Positions 1-10,329 of a DNA stretch of 64,000 bases are shown in pieces (within the stretch, counting starts at the first letter, position 1; each line of letters begins with the position of its first letter). The notes under the pieces are model-generated. The model saw only the letters and a program-made list of their open reading frames with translations, ran no database searches and was not told where the DNA came from. The stretch is from Rhizomys pruinosus (taxonomy: Eukaryota; Chordata; Mammalia; Rodentia; Spalacidae), in the NCBI GenBank assembly GCA_009823505.1, contig VZQC01000265.1, forward strand, positions 5,046,876 to 5,110,875, in the 5' to 3' direction. A program made the position numbers and the translations under genes.

Positions 1-50
1 ATATCATTTGATTGTTTGGGGATTTTGTTTTGTTTGCCTTTGTGTAATGG

Positions 51-51
<1 letters not shown>

Positions 52-111
<60 letters not shown>
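52..111. repeat. (CT)n microsatellite
   Basis: About 30 uninterrupted CT units. With the (GA)n run at 483-532 it forms a complementary pair on the same strand, about 370 bases apart. Confidence 0.97.
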
Positions 112-112
<1 letters not shown>

Positions 113-411
113 TTTCTGTTCCTCTAGTTCTCTGGGTTTTTTTTCTTAGACATGATCTTGATGCATAGGCCTGTTTGTCCCTGAAATCAAGATCCTTCAG
201 TGTCAATAGGTATCTCATCTTGCAAATGAGGGGCCCCAAGTCTTTGTCTTCCTTATCCTCATAGTATATCACTTCAGTATCAGTAGTATTTTCTTTTTTT
301 CCTTCCAGCAAACTTGTATCAATTATATAGGTTATGAGCAATGAATATAAATGTGACTCAGATGAGAGAGAGGCCCTGCCAACAAGAAATCCACCATTTT
401 GATGGGGCACA
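112..411. other. Non-repetitive stretch, no feature seen
   Basis: AT-rich sequence without recognisable repeat, open frame or RNA gene. Confidence 0.5.
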
Positions 412-479
412 TAGTGCTGAGACAGGAGGATCTTGAATTCCAGGCCAGTCTGGCTATAAATTAGACCCTGTCCCAAAAC

Positions 480-482
<3 letters not shown>
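412..482 (+). mobile_element. B1/B4 SINE 3' fragment
   Basis: Shows the 7SL-type core gctgagacaggaggatc, then ccaggccagtctggc and the terminal gaccctgtcccaaaa. Its A-rich tail passes into the (GA)n run that follows. The 5' half is missing. Confidence 0.65.

Positions 483-532
<50 letters not shown>
483..532. repeat. (GA)n microsatellite
   Basis: About 24 GA units grown from the tail of the SINE fragment on its left. Confidence 0.97.
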
Positions 533-534
<2 letters not shown>

Positions 535-540
535 TAGGAG

Positions 541-930
541 TGTTGTGTTTAGCTTCAGTTGTCAGCTTGGCACATTGGGAAAAGGGCACCTCAATTGCCT
601 ACAACACATTGACCTGTGGGCATGTCTGTGGAACATTTTGTTGATTGCTAGTTGATGCAGGATCTCCCAACCCACTGTTGGTGGTACCATCTCTGGACTG
701 GTGGGCTTGGGTTATATAAGGAGGGTAACTGAACAAGATAGAGGAAGTAAGCCAGTAAGCAGCATTCCTCCTGGTCTCTGCTTCAGTTCCTGCCTCCAGG
801 TTCCTACTCAGTTCTCACTGGTGCTTCCCAATGATTATGACCGGGATTGTAAGCTAACTAAACGCCTTCCCTCCAAGTTGTTTTTGTTTAGTGTTTTATC
901 ACAGAGTAACAAGAGACTAAGAAAGAGAAG
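541..930 (+). mobile_element. Rodent MaLR-type solitary LTR
   Basis: Has the layout of a common rodent LTR: a gtcagcttggcaca start, a ggtggtaccatctctgg block, a ttatataagg TATA-like box near 714, the aagccagtaagcagcat and ctgcctccaggttcct blocks, and an end near cacagagtaacaagagacta. No internal region or partner LTR lies beside it. The ERVL-MaLR assignment is from memory of the pattern and the subfamily is not named. Confidence 0.65.
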
Positions 931-1076
931 GAGAGGAAGAGAGAAAAGAAGACTGGACCAGACCCTCTTTCAAAAGAGATGGATAAGGAGATGATATAGA
1001 ACTGCATTATGAATGCAAGCATAAGAGCTCCACCCACAGGATTATGGGTGCAGAGAAGAAAGGCACTCAATCCACC

Positions 1077-1447
1077 TGTCGTGATGGTTAATCTTCACTG
1101 TCAACCTAGCTGCATTTGCAATCCCTTAGGAGACACATTTCTGGGCCTGCCTGTAAGGGTATTTCTACAGAGGCTTAACAGAAGAGGAAATATCCACCCT
1201 GAATGTGGGTGGTACCATCCTACAGGCTGGAGTCCCACCATTCTCTGCTTTCTGCTTTATGATCTGCCTAGATGTGAGCAAGCAAGCCTCCAGCTCCCGC
1301 AGTCAAGCCGCTCCTGCAGCTCCGTCTTCCCCACTGTCATGGACTGTGCTCTCAAACTGTGAGCAGAATAAGCCCTTTCCTCTCCTCCTCAGTATGCTTC
1401 TTGTAGAGGTAATTTGGTCACAGCAATGAGGAAGGTAACTAATAGTG
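1077..1447 (+). mobile_element. Second rodent MaLR/MLT1-like solitary LTR
   Basis: Starts tgtcgtgatggttaatcttc, continues with actgtcaacc, gagacacatttctgggc, ccctgaatgtgggtggtacc and ctcaaactgtgagcagaata, and ends cacagcaatgagg..taactaatag. This order is typical of MLT1-like and rodent MaLR LTRs. It differs from the LTR at 541-930, so the two are separate insertions and not the ends of one provirus. Confidence 0.7.
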
Positions 1448-1508
1448 GTTTGGGTGTCATCCTGGGGTATGTGGCACCAGGGGGATGTGTAAGATACATG
1501 ACGCAGAT

Positions 1509-2187
1509 CACCTCACTACTGCCTGGAAATACTGTACAGCAGGGGCAGCCATATGTCTGTATATCCAGAAATTTAATTGGCTATTAGTTCTCAGCTTGGA
1601 GGAATAAAAACACTGTGAATGCCACAAGCTATCTCTAGTGGTTAGGACGTGTTTATATAAGCCGCAAAGGAAACTTTTCATCTTTTACAGAAGAAAAACA
1701 TAATTCATGATAAGCATACAATCCAAAAATTGTTGTCTACCAAAGTAACCACGTAATAATTAGTATCTGTGTAATATCTATATATCTAATTGCCTGGGTT
1801 TCATTAGTAGGAATTGAAAGGTTATTCTGGATAAACTGTTCAGCCCATGAAATGAAAACAGCAGACTGGTCAGAGTCCAAATGACATCTCTAGAGAAAGC
1901 AGACTGTCTTGCTTTTGTCCACTCTGCTGCCTTTTCCTAAGCCTAGGGAACATAGCTACGGAAGAGGGGGCTAGTAGAATGGTAGGTGCTGTCGATTGGG
2001 GTGAATGGTGAAACTACAGCATATAGACTGGACACTATTTTGATCCTGATTATACAAGCCCTCCAGCTGGATGGTGGCGACCTTGGGTGTGGGGTTTGGG
2101 CAATAGCTGCTTGCAAATTGGTTTTAATAATGAAGGATGCTGTATACTCATAAATTTATTACTTATTGTTAAAAAAAAATGACTAAA
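1509..2187 (+). repeat. Unrecognised ~670-bp dispersed repeat, copy A
   Basis: Matches 53192-53863 along its whole length, in the same order and orientation. Shared blocks include cctggaaatactgt, tgccacaagct, tctagtggttagga, aaaacataattcatg, ttcattagtagg.attgaaagg, aagcctagggaac and gattggggtgaatg. It ends in cttattgtt followed by a run of A, which suggests retrotransposition of a polyadenylated RNA. No long frame is open in both copies. A TATA-like tttatataagcc occurs near 1650. I do not recognise the family. Confidence 0.75.
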
Positions 2188-2362
2188 TGAATAGTATTAA
2201 AGAAAAGAATGAGAGACCTGGTTCAGATTTTAACTTGGCGAAGAATAGGCAGCTCATGTGCTCTAACCAAGGTAGAACTGCTAGAATTCAGATTCTGTCT
2301 CTGAGTCTGGATTAAGGCGAGAAGATGTGCAGCCAACTTTGGTGTTTTAGAGAAGAACTTTA

Positions 2363-2592
2363 AAGATGCTAGTGGGTGGAGAGTTGGCTCAGTGGTTAGG
2401 AGCACTTGATTGTCTTGCAGGAGGACTCGGTGTCAATTCCCAGCTCCATAAGTTGGCGCTAACAACTCCTATCCGTTCGGCTCCATATGCTCTATTGACG
2501 ACCTCTGCGGCATGGCATGACACAGGTGATTATACACATGCAGGAATATACTCATACAACAAATAAAATGTTAAATAAATAATTAAAAAGAA
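2363..2592 (+). mobile_element. B2/B3 SINE, diverged
   Basis: tRNA-derived head (gtggagagttggctcagtgg, then a gcaggaggactcggtg region) and a body ending in acacatgcagg..tactcatac with an A/T-rich tail. Confidence 0.8.
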
Positions 2593-2744
2593 AAAAAGAA
2601 AAGAAAACCAACGATCCCTCTCTCAGTAGTCATTGTGTCCAAAGCTCCTAGCTAATAGTTGTGCTTCGTACCCATTTCTTCCACTCTATGCTGGGTTATG
2701 TTTGTCTAGTTTTTGAACTTGTCAAATCATTAAAAAAATATTTA

Positions 2745-2821
2745 TGTTGGTTGGTGTGGGAATCGAGCTGGGTCCTCTCAAAGAGCGCGTGCTCTTACTG
2801 TGGAGCATCTCTCCAGCCCCA
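2745..2821 (-). mobile_element. B2 SINE 5' fragment
   Basis: Read on the minus strand this is the B2 head only: ggggctggagagatgctcc, then the gcgctctttgagagg region. On the plus strand it ends with ctctccagcccc. Confidence 0.75.
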
Positions 2822-3148
2822 CAACAATCACTTTTTTTTTTTTAGCACGGAACATGATTGATGTAGAATCTGCAAAAGGAAAAAGACCCTTCAAGAAAAC
2901 AATGATTAAAATGTTGTGCTCTGGTTGTAACCTCTCCATTCACTTGATTACTTTTTTGGGAAAGGACCAATTATGAAATCAGTCAGTTGTGGCTTTGTCA
3001 GAGCATTCGCTGTTAGTTCTCTTTTGAGTGAGAAAGACTTGAGTGAATACAAACATGTATTATAAAAAAAGATATATAATGCTTAAGGAGTGTAGAAACA
3101 ATTCTGGATTATTTTCCTCCCCATGGAAATTTTGTTCGTTTAAAAGCT
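2822..3148. other. Single-copy stretch, no feature seen
   Basis: No repeat or coding signal recognised. Confidence 0.45.
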
Positions 3149-3149
3149 G

Positions 3150-3388
3150 AAGGGCTGGAGGATGCTAGGCGTGTTAGAGGCGACTACTCTGCGCAGAGGA
3201 CCCGGGTCTTCCAGCACTCAGTGGTGGCCAAGCATTGAAACTCATTCAGGAGAACTCCGTTCCAGGGGAATCCGAAACCTCTTCTGACCTGCACGGGTTG
3301 CACGTCACGGTGCACAGACTTGCATGCAGACAGTACATTCATATACATTGGAAACATAAAATTTTAAAAAAATTAAAAAAAAAAAAGG
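3150..3388 (+). mobile_element. B2 SINE, diverged head
   Basis: A gaagggctggagg head with decayed Pol III boxes, then the local B2 body (gttccaggggaatccga, cctcttctgacc, gcagacagtacattcat) and an A-rich tail. Confidence 0.85.
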
Positions 3389-3479
3389 ATGTGAATTATC
3401 ACTGTTTTGCTAGTCTTGTATTCCAGAAAATTCTTATGTAGTTCAGGGTCTCTCTGGAATAAAATGACAACCCTATCAC

Positions 3480-3658
3480 AGTCTGAACTGTGTCCTTTCC
3501 AAATTCTTATGTTGAAGCTCTAATCCCTAGTGTGACTGTCTTTGGAGATGGGACTTTAAGTAGTTAGTTAAGGTTAAATGAGGTCATAAATGTGGGGACT
3601 AGATCCAGTAGGACAGGTGTCCTTACTTGGAGTCTCCCTTGTTGGATGGCACACATTC
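3480..3658 (+). mobile_element. MST/MLT-like MaLR LTR 5' fragment
   Basis: Blocks tgtcctttccaaattc, ttatgttgaagctctaatcc, tttggagatgggac, aaatgaggtcataa and ggacaggtgtccttac follow the order of an MST-type LTR. The downstream half is missing. Confidence 0.65.
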
Positions 3659-3829
3659 CTGGCTCCTCTTAATTTCCTAGGGCCTCCACTACAGCTTTGT
3701 GTTCATCTGCATTCTCACAGTTTCACAAGTCAGCTTCCAAGGTACTAACCTACCACACACCTCCTGACCTCCCAAGCTCTCCTCTGAAGTCCTAGGAGGC
3801 ATCTCTGGGACTCCTACAGCTCTGGAACT

Positions 3830-4034
3830 CTTTCTTTTCTTTCTTTCTTATCGTTTTCTTCTTCCTTTCTCTTTCTCTTCTTTCTTCCTTTTCATTTCTT
3901 TATCTTATTTCTTTGTTTTCTTTTTTTTCCTTTCCTTTCTTTTTTTTTCTTTTTTCTTTCCTTCTCTCCCCCTTTTTTTTTCTTTTTTTTCTTTTTTTCC
4001 TTCTTTTATTTTCCTTCTTCTTTTTCTTGTTTTT
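3830..4034. repeat. Long polypyrimidine tract
   Basis: About 200 bases of almost pure C/T on the plus strand, with few purine interruptions. The open frames across it are low-complexity Phe/Ser/Leu or Lys/Arg strings and are not genes. Confidence 0.95.
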
Positions 4035-4299
4035 GGTTTTGGAGACAGAAGGTTCATGTGGTATGCAATCAACTTGCTATGTAAAAAGGAAATTTGATTT
4101 CTTGATCCTATTCTCTTGAAGTGTGATAACAACTATTCATGCCATCTAATTAATTATTTTTATAAACTCATTATATTATGTCATCCAATGTCTACAATTT
4201 CTGGACAAAGATCATACTGTCTTACTGCAGAATTCAGGGCTATAGGATTTACTGCGAGATTTGTATATGAATAACTGCCGTGTTCTTTTCATTATTCTT

Positions 4300-4408
4300 G
4301 CCTTTTTTCCTTGCTCTTCTTTCTCTCCTTTCTTCCTTTTTCTCTCTCTGGGTCTTCCTTTCTTCTTTTTTCTTCTTCTTCATTTTCCTTTCTTTTTATC
4401 TTATTATA

Positions 4409-4440
<32 letters not shown>
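4300..4440. repeat. Polypyrimidine, (AT)n and T-run cluster
   Basis: A C/T-rich stretch to about 4402, then (AT)n at about 4403-4424, then a T run that is the reversed tail of the B1 that follows. Confidence 0.9.
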
Positions 4441-4625
4441 GGTCTTTTCGAGACAGTGTCTCCCTGTAGCCCCAGCTGACCTGGAACTCACTCTGTAGAC
4501 CAGGCTGACCTTGAACTCACTATCTTATATTTTTGAGCTAAGTTCTTACTATATAGCTAATGCTGGCCTCAAACTCCTGATCCTCCTCCCTCTGCCTCCC
4601 AAGGGCTTGAATTACAGGCATGAGC
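4425..4625 (-). mobile_element. Two abutting B1-type fragments
   Basis: Read on the minus strand. One B1 3' half covers 4425-4525 (plus-strand blocks gagacagtgtctccctgtag, tggaactcactctgtagacc). A second, older B1/B4 piece covers 4530-4625 (gctggcctcaaactcctgat, ctgcctcccaagggcttgaa). Confidence 0.85.
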
Positions 4626-4711
4626 TACTATACTACTTCACAGCAGTTCTTAATTAAGCATGTATAGCTGTTTCCTTGACTAATTTGGAACAAAGCATCA
4701 TGAAGCCTTGG

Positions 4712-5000
4712 GTTTTCTCTTGGCAGCAGAGTGCTTGCCCTGCATGTATGAGACCCAGAGTGCTTTCCCTGCATGTATGAGACTCTGAGTTTACTCCCCA
4801 GCACTGCAAGAGGAAAAAAAATCATCTGTTGGTCAGTAGTAATACATACTTGTAATCCCAGCAATTAGGACGGAGAGGCAGGAGAATTAGCACTTGGCAG
4901 AGCTGAAGTGGAAGGATTGTCTTGGCTTCAAGGCCAGCCTAGGGTACATAGTTAAGTTCCAGGTTAGCCTAGGACATAAAGTTAGACAATATCTAGAAAA
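4712..5000 (+). mobile_element. B4 SINE (ID-B1 fusion) with internal duplication
   Basis: An ID-like head is followed by a B1-like body (tgtaatcccagcaattagga, caaggccagcctagg). A unit of about 31 bases containing ccctgcatgtatgagac is tandemly duplicated at about 4730-4790, so the head is longer than usual. Confidence 0.75.
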
Positions 5001-5709
5001 GAAGAAAAGAAGGAAGAAGAGGAGGAGGAAGCAGCATGATGAAAGGCAAAAATGACCAAGGAATCTTCTTTTCCCTTGGTTTTTGTGAGCAACCTATTAT
5101 TTCTGCCTGGAGAATTCATGGCCCCAATTCCATAGGTAATCCTGAATTGCAAAGATGGGATAGACAAAGTGGCATACATTTTAGCTATTTTGTTTTCACT
5201 GCTGTTAAAAAGCGAAATTTCTTATTTGGTGGTTTCCAAAGCATTAGCTACTTAAGAGTCTTGCTGACTAGCCCCTTTCCCCTAGCCCCTTGGCTGAAGG
5301 TTTGCAAGCTAACTGAAGCAACAGTCAAGGTAGAATCCAGTGTTCTTGGCACCCTGAATTAGAGAAACCCTGACACTTTCATATGCTGGAACTTGCCAGA
5401 AACTGCATCTGAGTCCTCTGCAGAGACAGTGGCTGTAGAAAGATTCATCTATACCAGGAAAGCCTCAGAGCAGGTCAGCAGGCTGTGCTGTGGAGCTCAG
5501 TTATACAGTGGGGTTTGGCTGCTTTTCAGAAACGCCTTTCGCCACATTCCAAGGGTTCTTTCTTTAAGGAACACAGGGCCCAGTCCTCTGAATGGCAGAG
5601 AGGACTACCTATGTTATCCCACAGCTCCTATGAGTGTGGGTGCCTCCTACCTACTGATGCCTGCTCCTTCTTCATCTCCTATCCCATCAAGACTGATGTC
5701 AGCAAATAG
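5001..5709. other. Single-copy stretch, no feature seen
   Basis: No repeat recognised. Two open frames of 108-109 codons (5036-5362 and 5393-5722) show no family resemblance and have no splice or poly(A) context, so I do not call genes. Confidence 0.45.
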
Positions 5710-5745
5710 TGTGACTGACTGACTGACTGACTGACTGACTGACTG
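5710..5745. repeat. (GACT)n microsatellite
   Basis: About eight tandem GACT units. Confidence 0.95.
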
Positions 5746-6060
5746 TCCAGGGACTGGAGAGTTTGATGAAAAAGAAATTTCATACAAAAACTAGGAAAGT
5801 CCTAGGAAAATTATGATGTGTTACATAGGAAACAGCTGGGTCTGCTCTAAAAACAATGCAGACTCAGGTAAATTTTCCTAAAACTTAGCTTTTTTCCCCC
5901 TAAAACTACAGACAGAGACTGATTTTGTTTGGAGGGTAAATGGCTCTGCTAGTGTATTCTCTTGAATTTGCAATAAATAATGTATGACTACAAAGAAATG
6001 AGTCTCTAGTCCAGGAAAGGGAAGGCAAATTGACTCCAAAATAAGAGGTAATCCACTGAA
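5746..6060. other. Single-copy stretch, no feature seen
   Basis: AT-rich, with no recognisable feature. Confidence 0.45.
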
Positions 6061-6065
6061 GTGTA

Positions 6066-6163
6066 GATTTTATGAGAGTAGGAATGATGATTTCTGTATT
6101 CCTGTCACAAACTCATGGCACATAGTAGGTATGCAATAAATACGCGTGCAATAAATGAGTAAC
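6066..6163 (+). mobile_element. L2 LINE 3' end
   Basis: Blocks tatgagagtaggaatgatga, tctgtattcctgtcac, ggcacatagtaggtatgc and aataaatacg match the end of L2 (gagggcagggac to gcacatagtaggtgctcaat). A small, old fragment. Confidence 0.7.
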
Positions 6164-6239
6164 AAGGAATCCTGCTCGAGCTTCCTGATGCTTAGCTTTG
6201 TGGCAGTAATTGTTATGCAACTTCTTCAGACCTAGTTCT

Positions 6240-6464
6240 TTTTAAATTTTTATTTATTTTTATCTTATGTGTATGAGTGTTATGCCTGTATGTATGTAAG
6301 TGCACTCAGAGGAGAGAAGAGGGCATCAGATAGAAGAGGGCATCAGATCCCTGGAAGTGGAGTTATGGATTGTTGTTAGCCGCCATGTGGGTGCTGGGAT
6401 TAGAACTGGGGTCTTCTGCAAGAACAGCCAGTGCTCTTAACCACTGAGCCATCTCTCCAGCCCC
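6240..6464 (-). mobile_element. B2/B3 SINE with internal duplication
   Basis: On the minus strand it starts ggggctggagagatggctca with a readable B box. The body contains a 17-base tandem duplication of agaagagggcatcagat near 6314-6350. Its head meets the ccatcctg flank. Confidence 0.88.
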
Positions 6465-6616
6465 CATCCTGTTTCATCTTTAAAGTGTAAGAATCTGTCA
6501 CTTCTTAATAGTTATGAGCCAAATTATGTCCCTTCCTCTACTCAAATTCTTAAACTTAAATGAAGTCTTAACTCCCAATATCATGGAGTGTCTTTATGAG
6601 AATTAGAAATCTAGAC

Positions 6617-6846
6617 TTGGGGCTGGAGAGATGGCCTAGCGGTTGAGAGCGCCGACTGCTCTTGCAGAGGACCTGGGTTCGATCCCCAGCACTCACATGG
6701 CGGCTGAGAACCGTCTGTAACTCCAATTCCAGGAGAGCTCCAGTTCCAGGGGAATCTGAGACCCTCTTCTGACCTCCAAGGCATTGCATGACACAGGCAG
6801 ACAGTACATTCATACACATACAAAAATAAATAAAAATTTAAAAAAA
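6617..6846 (+). mobile_element. B2 SINE, young subfamily
   Basis: ggggctggagagatggccta head, B box ggttcgatcccc, then ccaggggaatctgagacc and gcagacagtacattcat, with an A-rich tail. The Pol III boxes look intact. Confidence 0.93.
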
Positions 6847-6869
6847 TGTAGAAATCTAGACTCACAGAG

Positions 6870-7092
6870 ACAACATATGCATGAGCAGAGAGAGGAAAGC
6901 ACTTGCTTGCCAGCACATATCAGGCTCTGGGTTAGATCCCCAGCACTGCATAATATGAGAGGGTGGCACATACCTGTAAATCCCAGCACTCAGGATGTAA
7001 AGGCAGAAGGATGGGAAGTTCAAGGTCATCCTTAGCTTAGTGAATTCAAGGCTAGTCTGGGCTGCTGGAGACCCTGTCTTGTCTCAAAACAA
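6870..7092 (+). mobile_element. B4 SINE
   Basis: ID-like head (gcacttgcttgccagcac, gttagatccccagcactg) joined to a B1-like body (aaatcccagcactcaggatg, caaggctagtctgggc, gaccctgtcttgtctcaaaa). Confidence 0.8.
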
Positions 7093-7149
7093 ACAAAATA
7101 AAACAAAAAACAAACACACAGAAATAAAAACAATAGCTACAAAAGAATA

Positions 7150-7312
7150 TAGTGAGGAGGGGACCAGCAGCAAGCCATGGAGAGGCCTCTGGTGAAACCA
7201 AACCTCCCAACACTTTGATCTTGACCTGCGGCTAATTCCCCAAAACTGTGGGAAAATTACGGTCCTCAAGATTCCCTATCTGTGGTGTTTTGTTATGGCA
7301 GTGCAAGCAAAC
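7150..7312 (+). mobile_element. MaLR LTR 3' fragment (MST/MLT-like)
   Basis: Blocks aaccaaacctcccaacac, tttgatcttgacct, ccccaaaactgtggg and ggtgttttgttatggcagtg follow the 3' part of MST-type LTRs. The 5' part is not adjacent. Confidence 0.6.
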
Positions 7313-7346
7313 ACAAATACAATCATGATTTTAAAAATTATAACAC

Positions 7347-7579
7347 GGAGCTGGAGAGATGGCCTAGCGGTTAAGAGTGCCGACCGCTCTTACAGAGGAC
7401 CTGGGTTCAATCCCCAGCACCCACATGGCGGCCAAGAACCATCCGAAACTCCAATTCCAGGAGAATTCCAGCTCCAGGGGAATCCGAGACCCTCTTCTGA
7501 CCTCTGCGGCATTGCACGACACGGGTTCACAGACTTGCATGCAGACAGTACATTCATACACATACAGAAATAAATAAAA
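7347..7579 (+). mobile_element. B2 SINE with 14-bp target duplication
   Basis: Complete B2 (head gagctggagagatggcctag, B box ggttcaatcccc, tail aaataaataaa). It is flanked by a perfect duplication aaaaattataacac at 7333-7346 and 7580-7593, which fixes the insertion limits. Confidence 0.95.
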
Positions 7580-7593
7580 AAAAATTATAACAC

Positions 7594-8324
7594 ATAAATC
7601 ATATGAGTACTCAGTAAATAGTTCTTATACTTATTGAAAGGTCTCAGATGGGTATTCAAGAGGACACCGAGACAGATTGTTGGTGATAGAGAATGTGGTA
7701 GAAGAGTTGTTAACACCATGCACAGATGGACAGACAACAGCTTGGGCAAAGGGGTATCTAAGTTGAGGTCAGGCCCCAGCACCAGAGGCAGTATGACAGG
7801 GGTTCTGAAGAAAGGAAATCAGGACCTGCATGCCAAAAATAGGGATCCCTTCTTATACCTTTCTGAAGATGAGGGTGGTTTTACAGCACAAGTCTGCATC
7901 TAGGCTATCTGATTCACAGACAGAAGGCACGGAAGTGAATGGGAAGCAGGATGGTCTCCACCAATACCACCTTTGACGTCAATTCACTTCTCCAGGTGAA
8001 TGACCTTGAAGTTTGTTAGCTAGAGATTCACAGACATCATCTCAGTGAGTGCTTGTCTATCTATGAGAGGGCAGGGATTGCTACAGGTACTGTGTGGCCT
8101 TAGCAGTAGCTGATTTCTAACATTCTATTCTTACACTTATTACTATTATTACTAGTAAAAATATTTGAACACTGCATCTAATATGTAAGTAGTATATACA
8201 AATGCATACACAGGGGGTCAGTAGAATTATTGCCTACACCCAAAGACCTTGGTGGACAAAACAAACAAATAAACCTTGCTCTTCATACTGTTTAGCACAC
8301 TAGATCAGAGAAGAACTTGTAAAC
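7594..8324. other. Single-copy stretch, no feature seen
   Basis: No repeat or coding signal recognised. Confidence 0.45.
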
Positions 8325-8500
8325 ACCGTGATAGCCCAGGGCATTTCAGACTTTAAGAGGCAGATGAGTCATCTGGGATCCTGTTAAAATATGGACTGAC
8401 TCAATAAGTCTGGGGTGGACCTGAGAGTCTACAGTCCTAGCAAGTTCTCAGTGGACTCTGGAATACTGGTCAGGGGACCTCACCAAGCAACACTGAAGAT
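8325..8500 (+). mobile_element. MER5A-like hAT-Charlie remnant
   Basis: Blocks agtcatctgggatcctgtta, aaatatggactgactcaata, gtctggggtggacctgag and agcaagttctcagt follow the MER5A consensus order. It is a non-autonomous DNA transposon shared across placental mammals. Confidence 0.75.
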
Positions 8501-9654
8501 ATAGGATGCTAAACCTAAGGCGAGATGCCGTTGAATACACAGCACTCAATCCACATCAAAGGGGTTAGAAAACACCGGCTAAACTGGATCTTGTTGCCAT
8601 ATAAATAATGATTAGACATGCAATACCATTGTGGTATGTATATAATTCAAGGCCAGTTTTAGGCACTGAGATCAGTGAGGCTATTTGTAGAAGTTCTGAA
8701 GAAATCAAGACATGCATTTCATTCCACCAGGGAAATGAAGAAACCTTTCTTGGTAGGATAACCCCTCTAGGCTGGCTTGGGTTCAATTCCTTATTTTCCT
8801 CTTTAAATACAAATAAGAGAGACAGGTCACTGCTGCTCCCAAGGTGGGGGTGGTGGGGGTGTGTTTATGGCACTGTTTACACTCCTGCTAGCTAATGTTT
8901 GGCTTTCTTATCTTTGAAAAGTGTCCTGGGTGTTGGTGCCAGCTTAGAGGCCACCTGATTCCAATCAAAATCCAGAGTCATTAAGGAAGCTACTCGCCTC
9001 CTTGTGGGCCTGCAGCCAGAGTTTAGGAAGAGGGAGTACCAAGGGGGACTTGACCTCAAGTTACCCGGTATCAACATCTTCCCCAGAACATCCCATGTTT
9101 CATCACTGGACTCCCACTGTGCTCCAAAATGTGATCCCTTCCAGGTTATCTGACCACACTGGTGAGGTTTACCAAGAATGGGAAAGTTCTATAGGGCAGA
9201 CTGATGTGGATCCAGCGACTTGGGTAACCTTGTACTTGGAATGTAATTGGAGGTGGGAGGATAAATCCAGAAAAAAAGAGCACACATCTCAGTCCCTGGA
9301 CACTTGGGTTCACCAGCCACTAGATAGGTATTCTTCGGGACCCCAGGTTTCTTAGGAGCTAAGTGGTCAGATGAGCCCAGATGGTAATTAATCCCTGAGT
9401 ATTGAGTATTCATTCAAAGGACAGAATCGAATACATTGCTGTGTTTTGATTGCATGCTTGAAATTTAGAAGCTTACTACCTGTTTCACCATGAGCCAAAC
9501 ACCTGCTATTTTTAAAGTCTAAATTTCTCATGTTAAAAAAAATGTATTTCCAAGTTAATCATAGATTAAATGAAAGACTAAAACATATAAAGTGCTTGGA
9601 GGTTCTGACTGTTTAATTGGTTGGATGGTTTGGGGAGCTTTTCTGATTTGTTTC
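8501..9654. other. Single-copy stretch of 1.15 kb
   Basis: No SINE, LINE, LTR or coding signal recognised. Open frames of up to 117 codons lack any supporting feature. Confidence 0.45.
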
Positions 9655-9805
9655 CTTTTGTTTTTGCTCTTAGAGACAGTTTAACATAAGTTAGGCTGAC
9701 CTCAAACTCACTTTATAGCTGAGGGTGGCCTTGAACTCCTGATCCTCCTCCCTCCACCTCCCAAGTACTGTTATCACAGGCATGTTCTCCCACACTGGGC
9801 TAGTA
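9655..9805 (-). mobile_element. B1/B4 SINE, old
   Basis: Plus-strand blocks gagacagtttaacata, gctgacctcaaactcact, ccttgaactcctgatcctcc and cctcccaagtactg give a diverged B1-type body on the minus strand. Confidence 0.8.
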
Positions 9806-9939
9806 CGTGGCTTTTATTATTATAAATTCTTCTTTCTTTTCCATTATGTGGTGGCATTTCCCATAAAGGTTCAGTTGGGCCTATTTTCTTCCCCTCTTCC
9901 CATCCTAAAGTCTACTACAATGTCTCAGTTAAATTTGAT

Positions 9940-10003
9940 TTTACTTATTCTGTAGTGCTAGGGATCAAAACCAGGGCCTTGGGGGTGTATCACCTACAAG
10001 CCA
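9940..10003 (-). mobile_element. ID-type SINE fragment
   Basis: Plus-strand gtgctagggatcaaaaccag, ggccttggggg and tatcacctacaag are the reverse of the tRNA-derived ID head. Confidence 0.6.
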
Positions 10004-10009
10004 AATAAA

Positions 10010-10275
10010 AATACAGCCCTTTTCCTTAAGGATTCCATAGTCTTTTAGAAGGAGACAAGGTGAGTTAGATAAAGACAAGTGTCCTAGGTGCTCTGACAAA
10101 TACCAAAGTGGGCAAAAGGTGACAGTGTAGAACACATCTACTTTCAATTTGGAGACTTGGATTAGAAGAAAATTTAGAGAGGATGTATTTGAACTGAGCT
10201 TTGAGAAATGAGAATTGGCCAGAAATCTAGGATACCTGTCCATGTATGGAGTGGTGTGTGAGCACGGGATAGTTT
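10010..10275 (-). mobile_element. L2 LINE 3' region
   Basis: Reads as reversed L2 3' region: ttaaggattccatagtcttt, aggagacaaggtgag, tgctctgacaaatacc, atttgaactgagctttgaga and aattggccagaaatctagga. Confidence 0.65.
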
Positions 10276-10329
10276 TAATGCTCCTTGCAGAAGTCATAGA
10301 TTTTTAAATTAAAATTCCACTGCCGGGTA

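Noticed and set aside
541..1447. Two LTRs as the ends of one provirus
   Set aside because: They are different LTR types and only about 150 bases apart, so they are separate solitary insertions.
3905..4498. Phe/Ser-rich and Lys/Arg-rich frames
   Set aside because: Translations of polypyrimidine or polypurine tracts.
5036..5722. Two 108-109-codon frames in single-copy DNA
   Set aside because: No domain, no splice or poly(A) signals in order, and overlapping alternative frames. Chance is likely.
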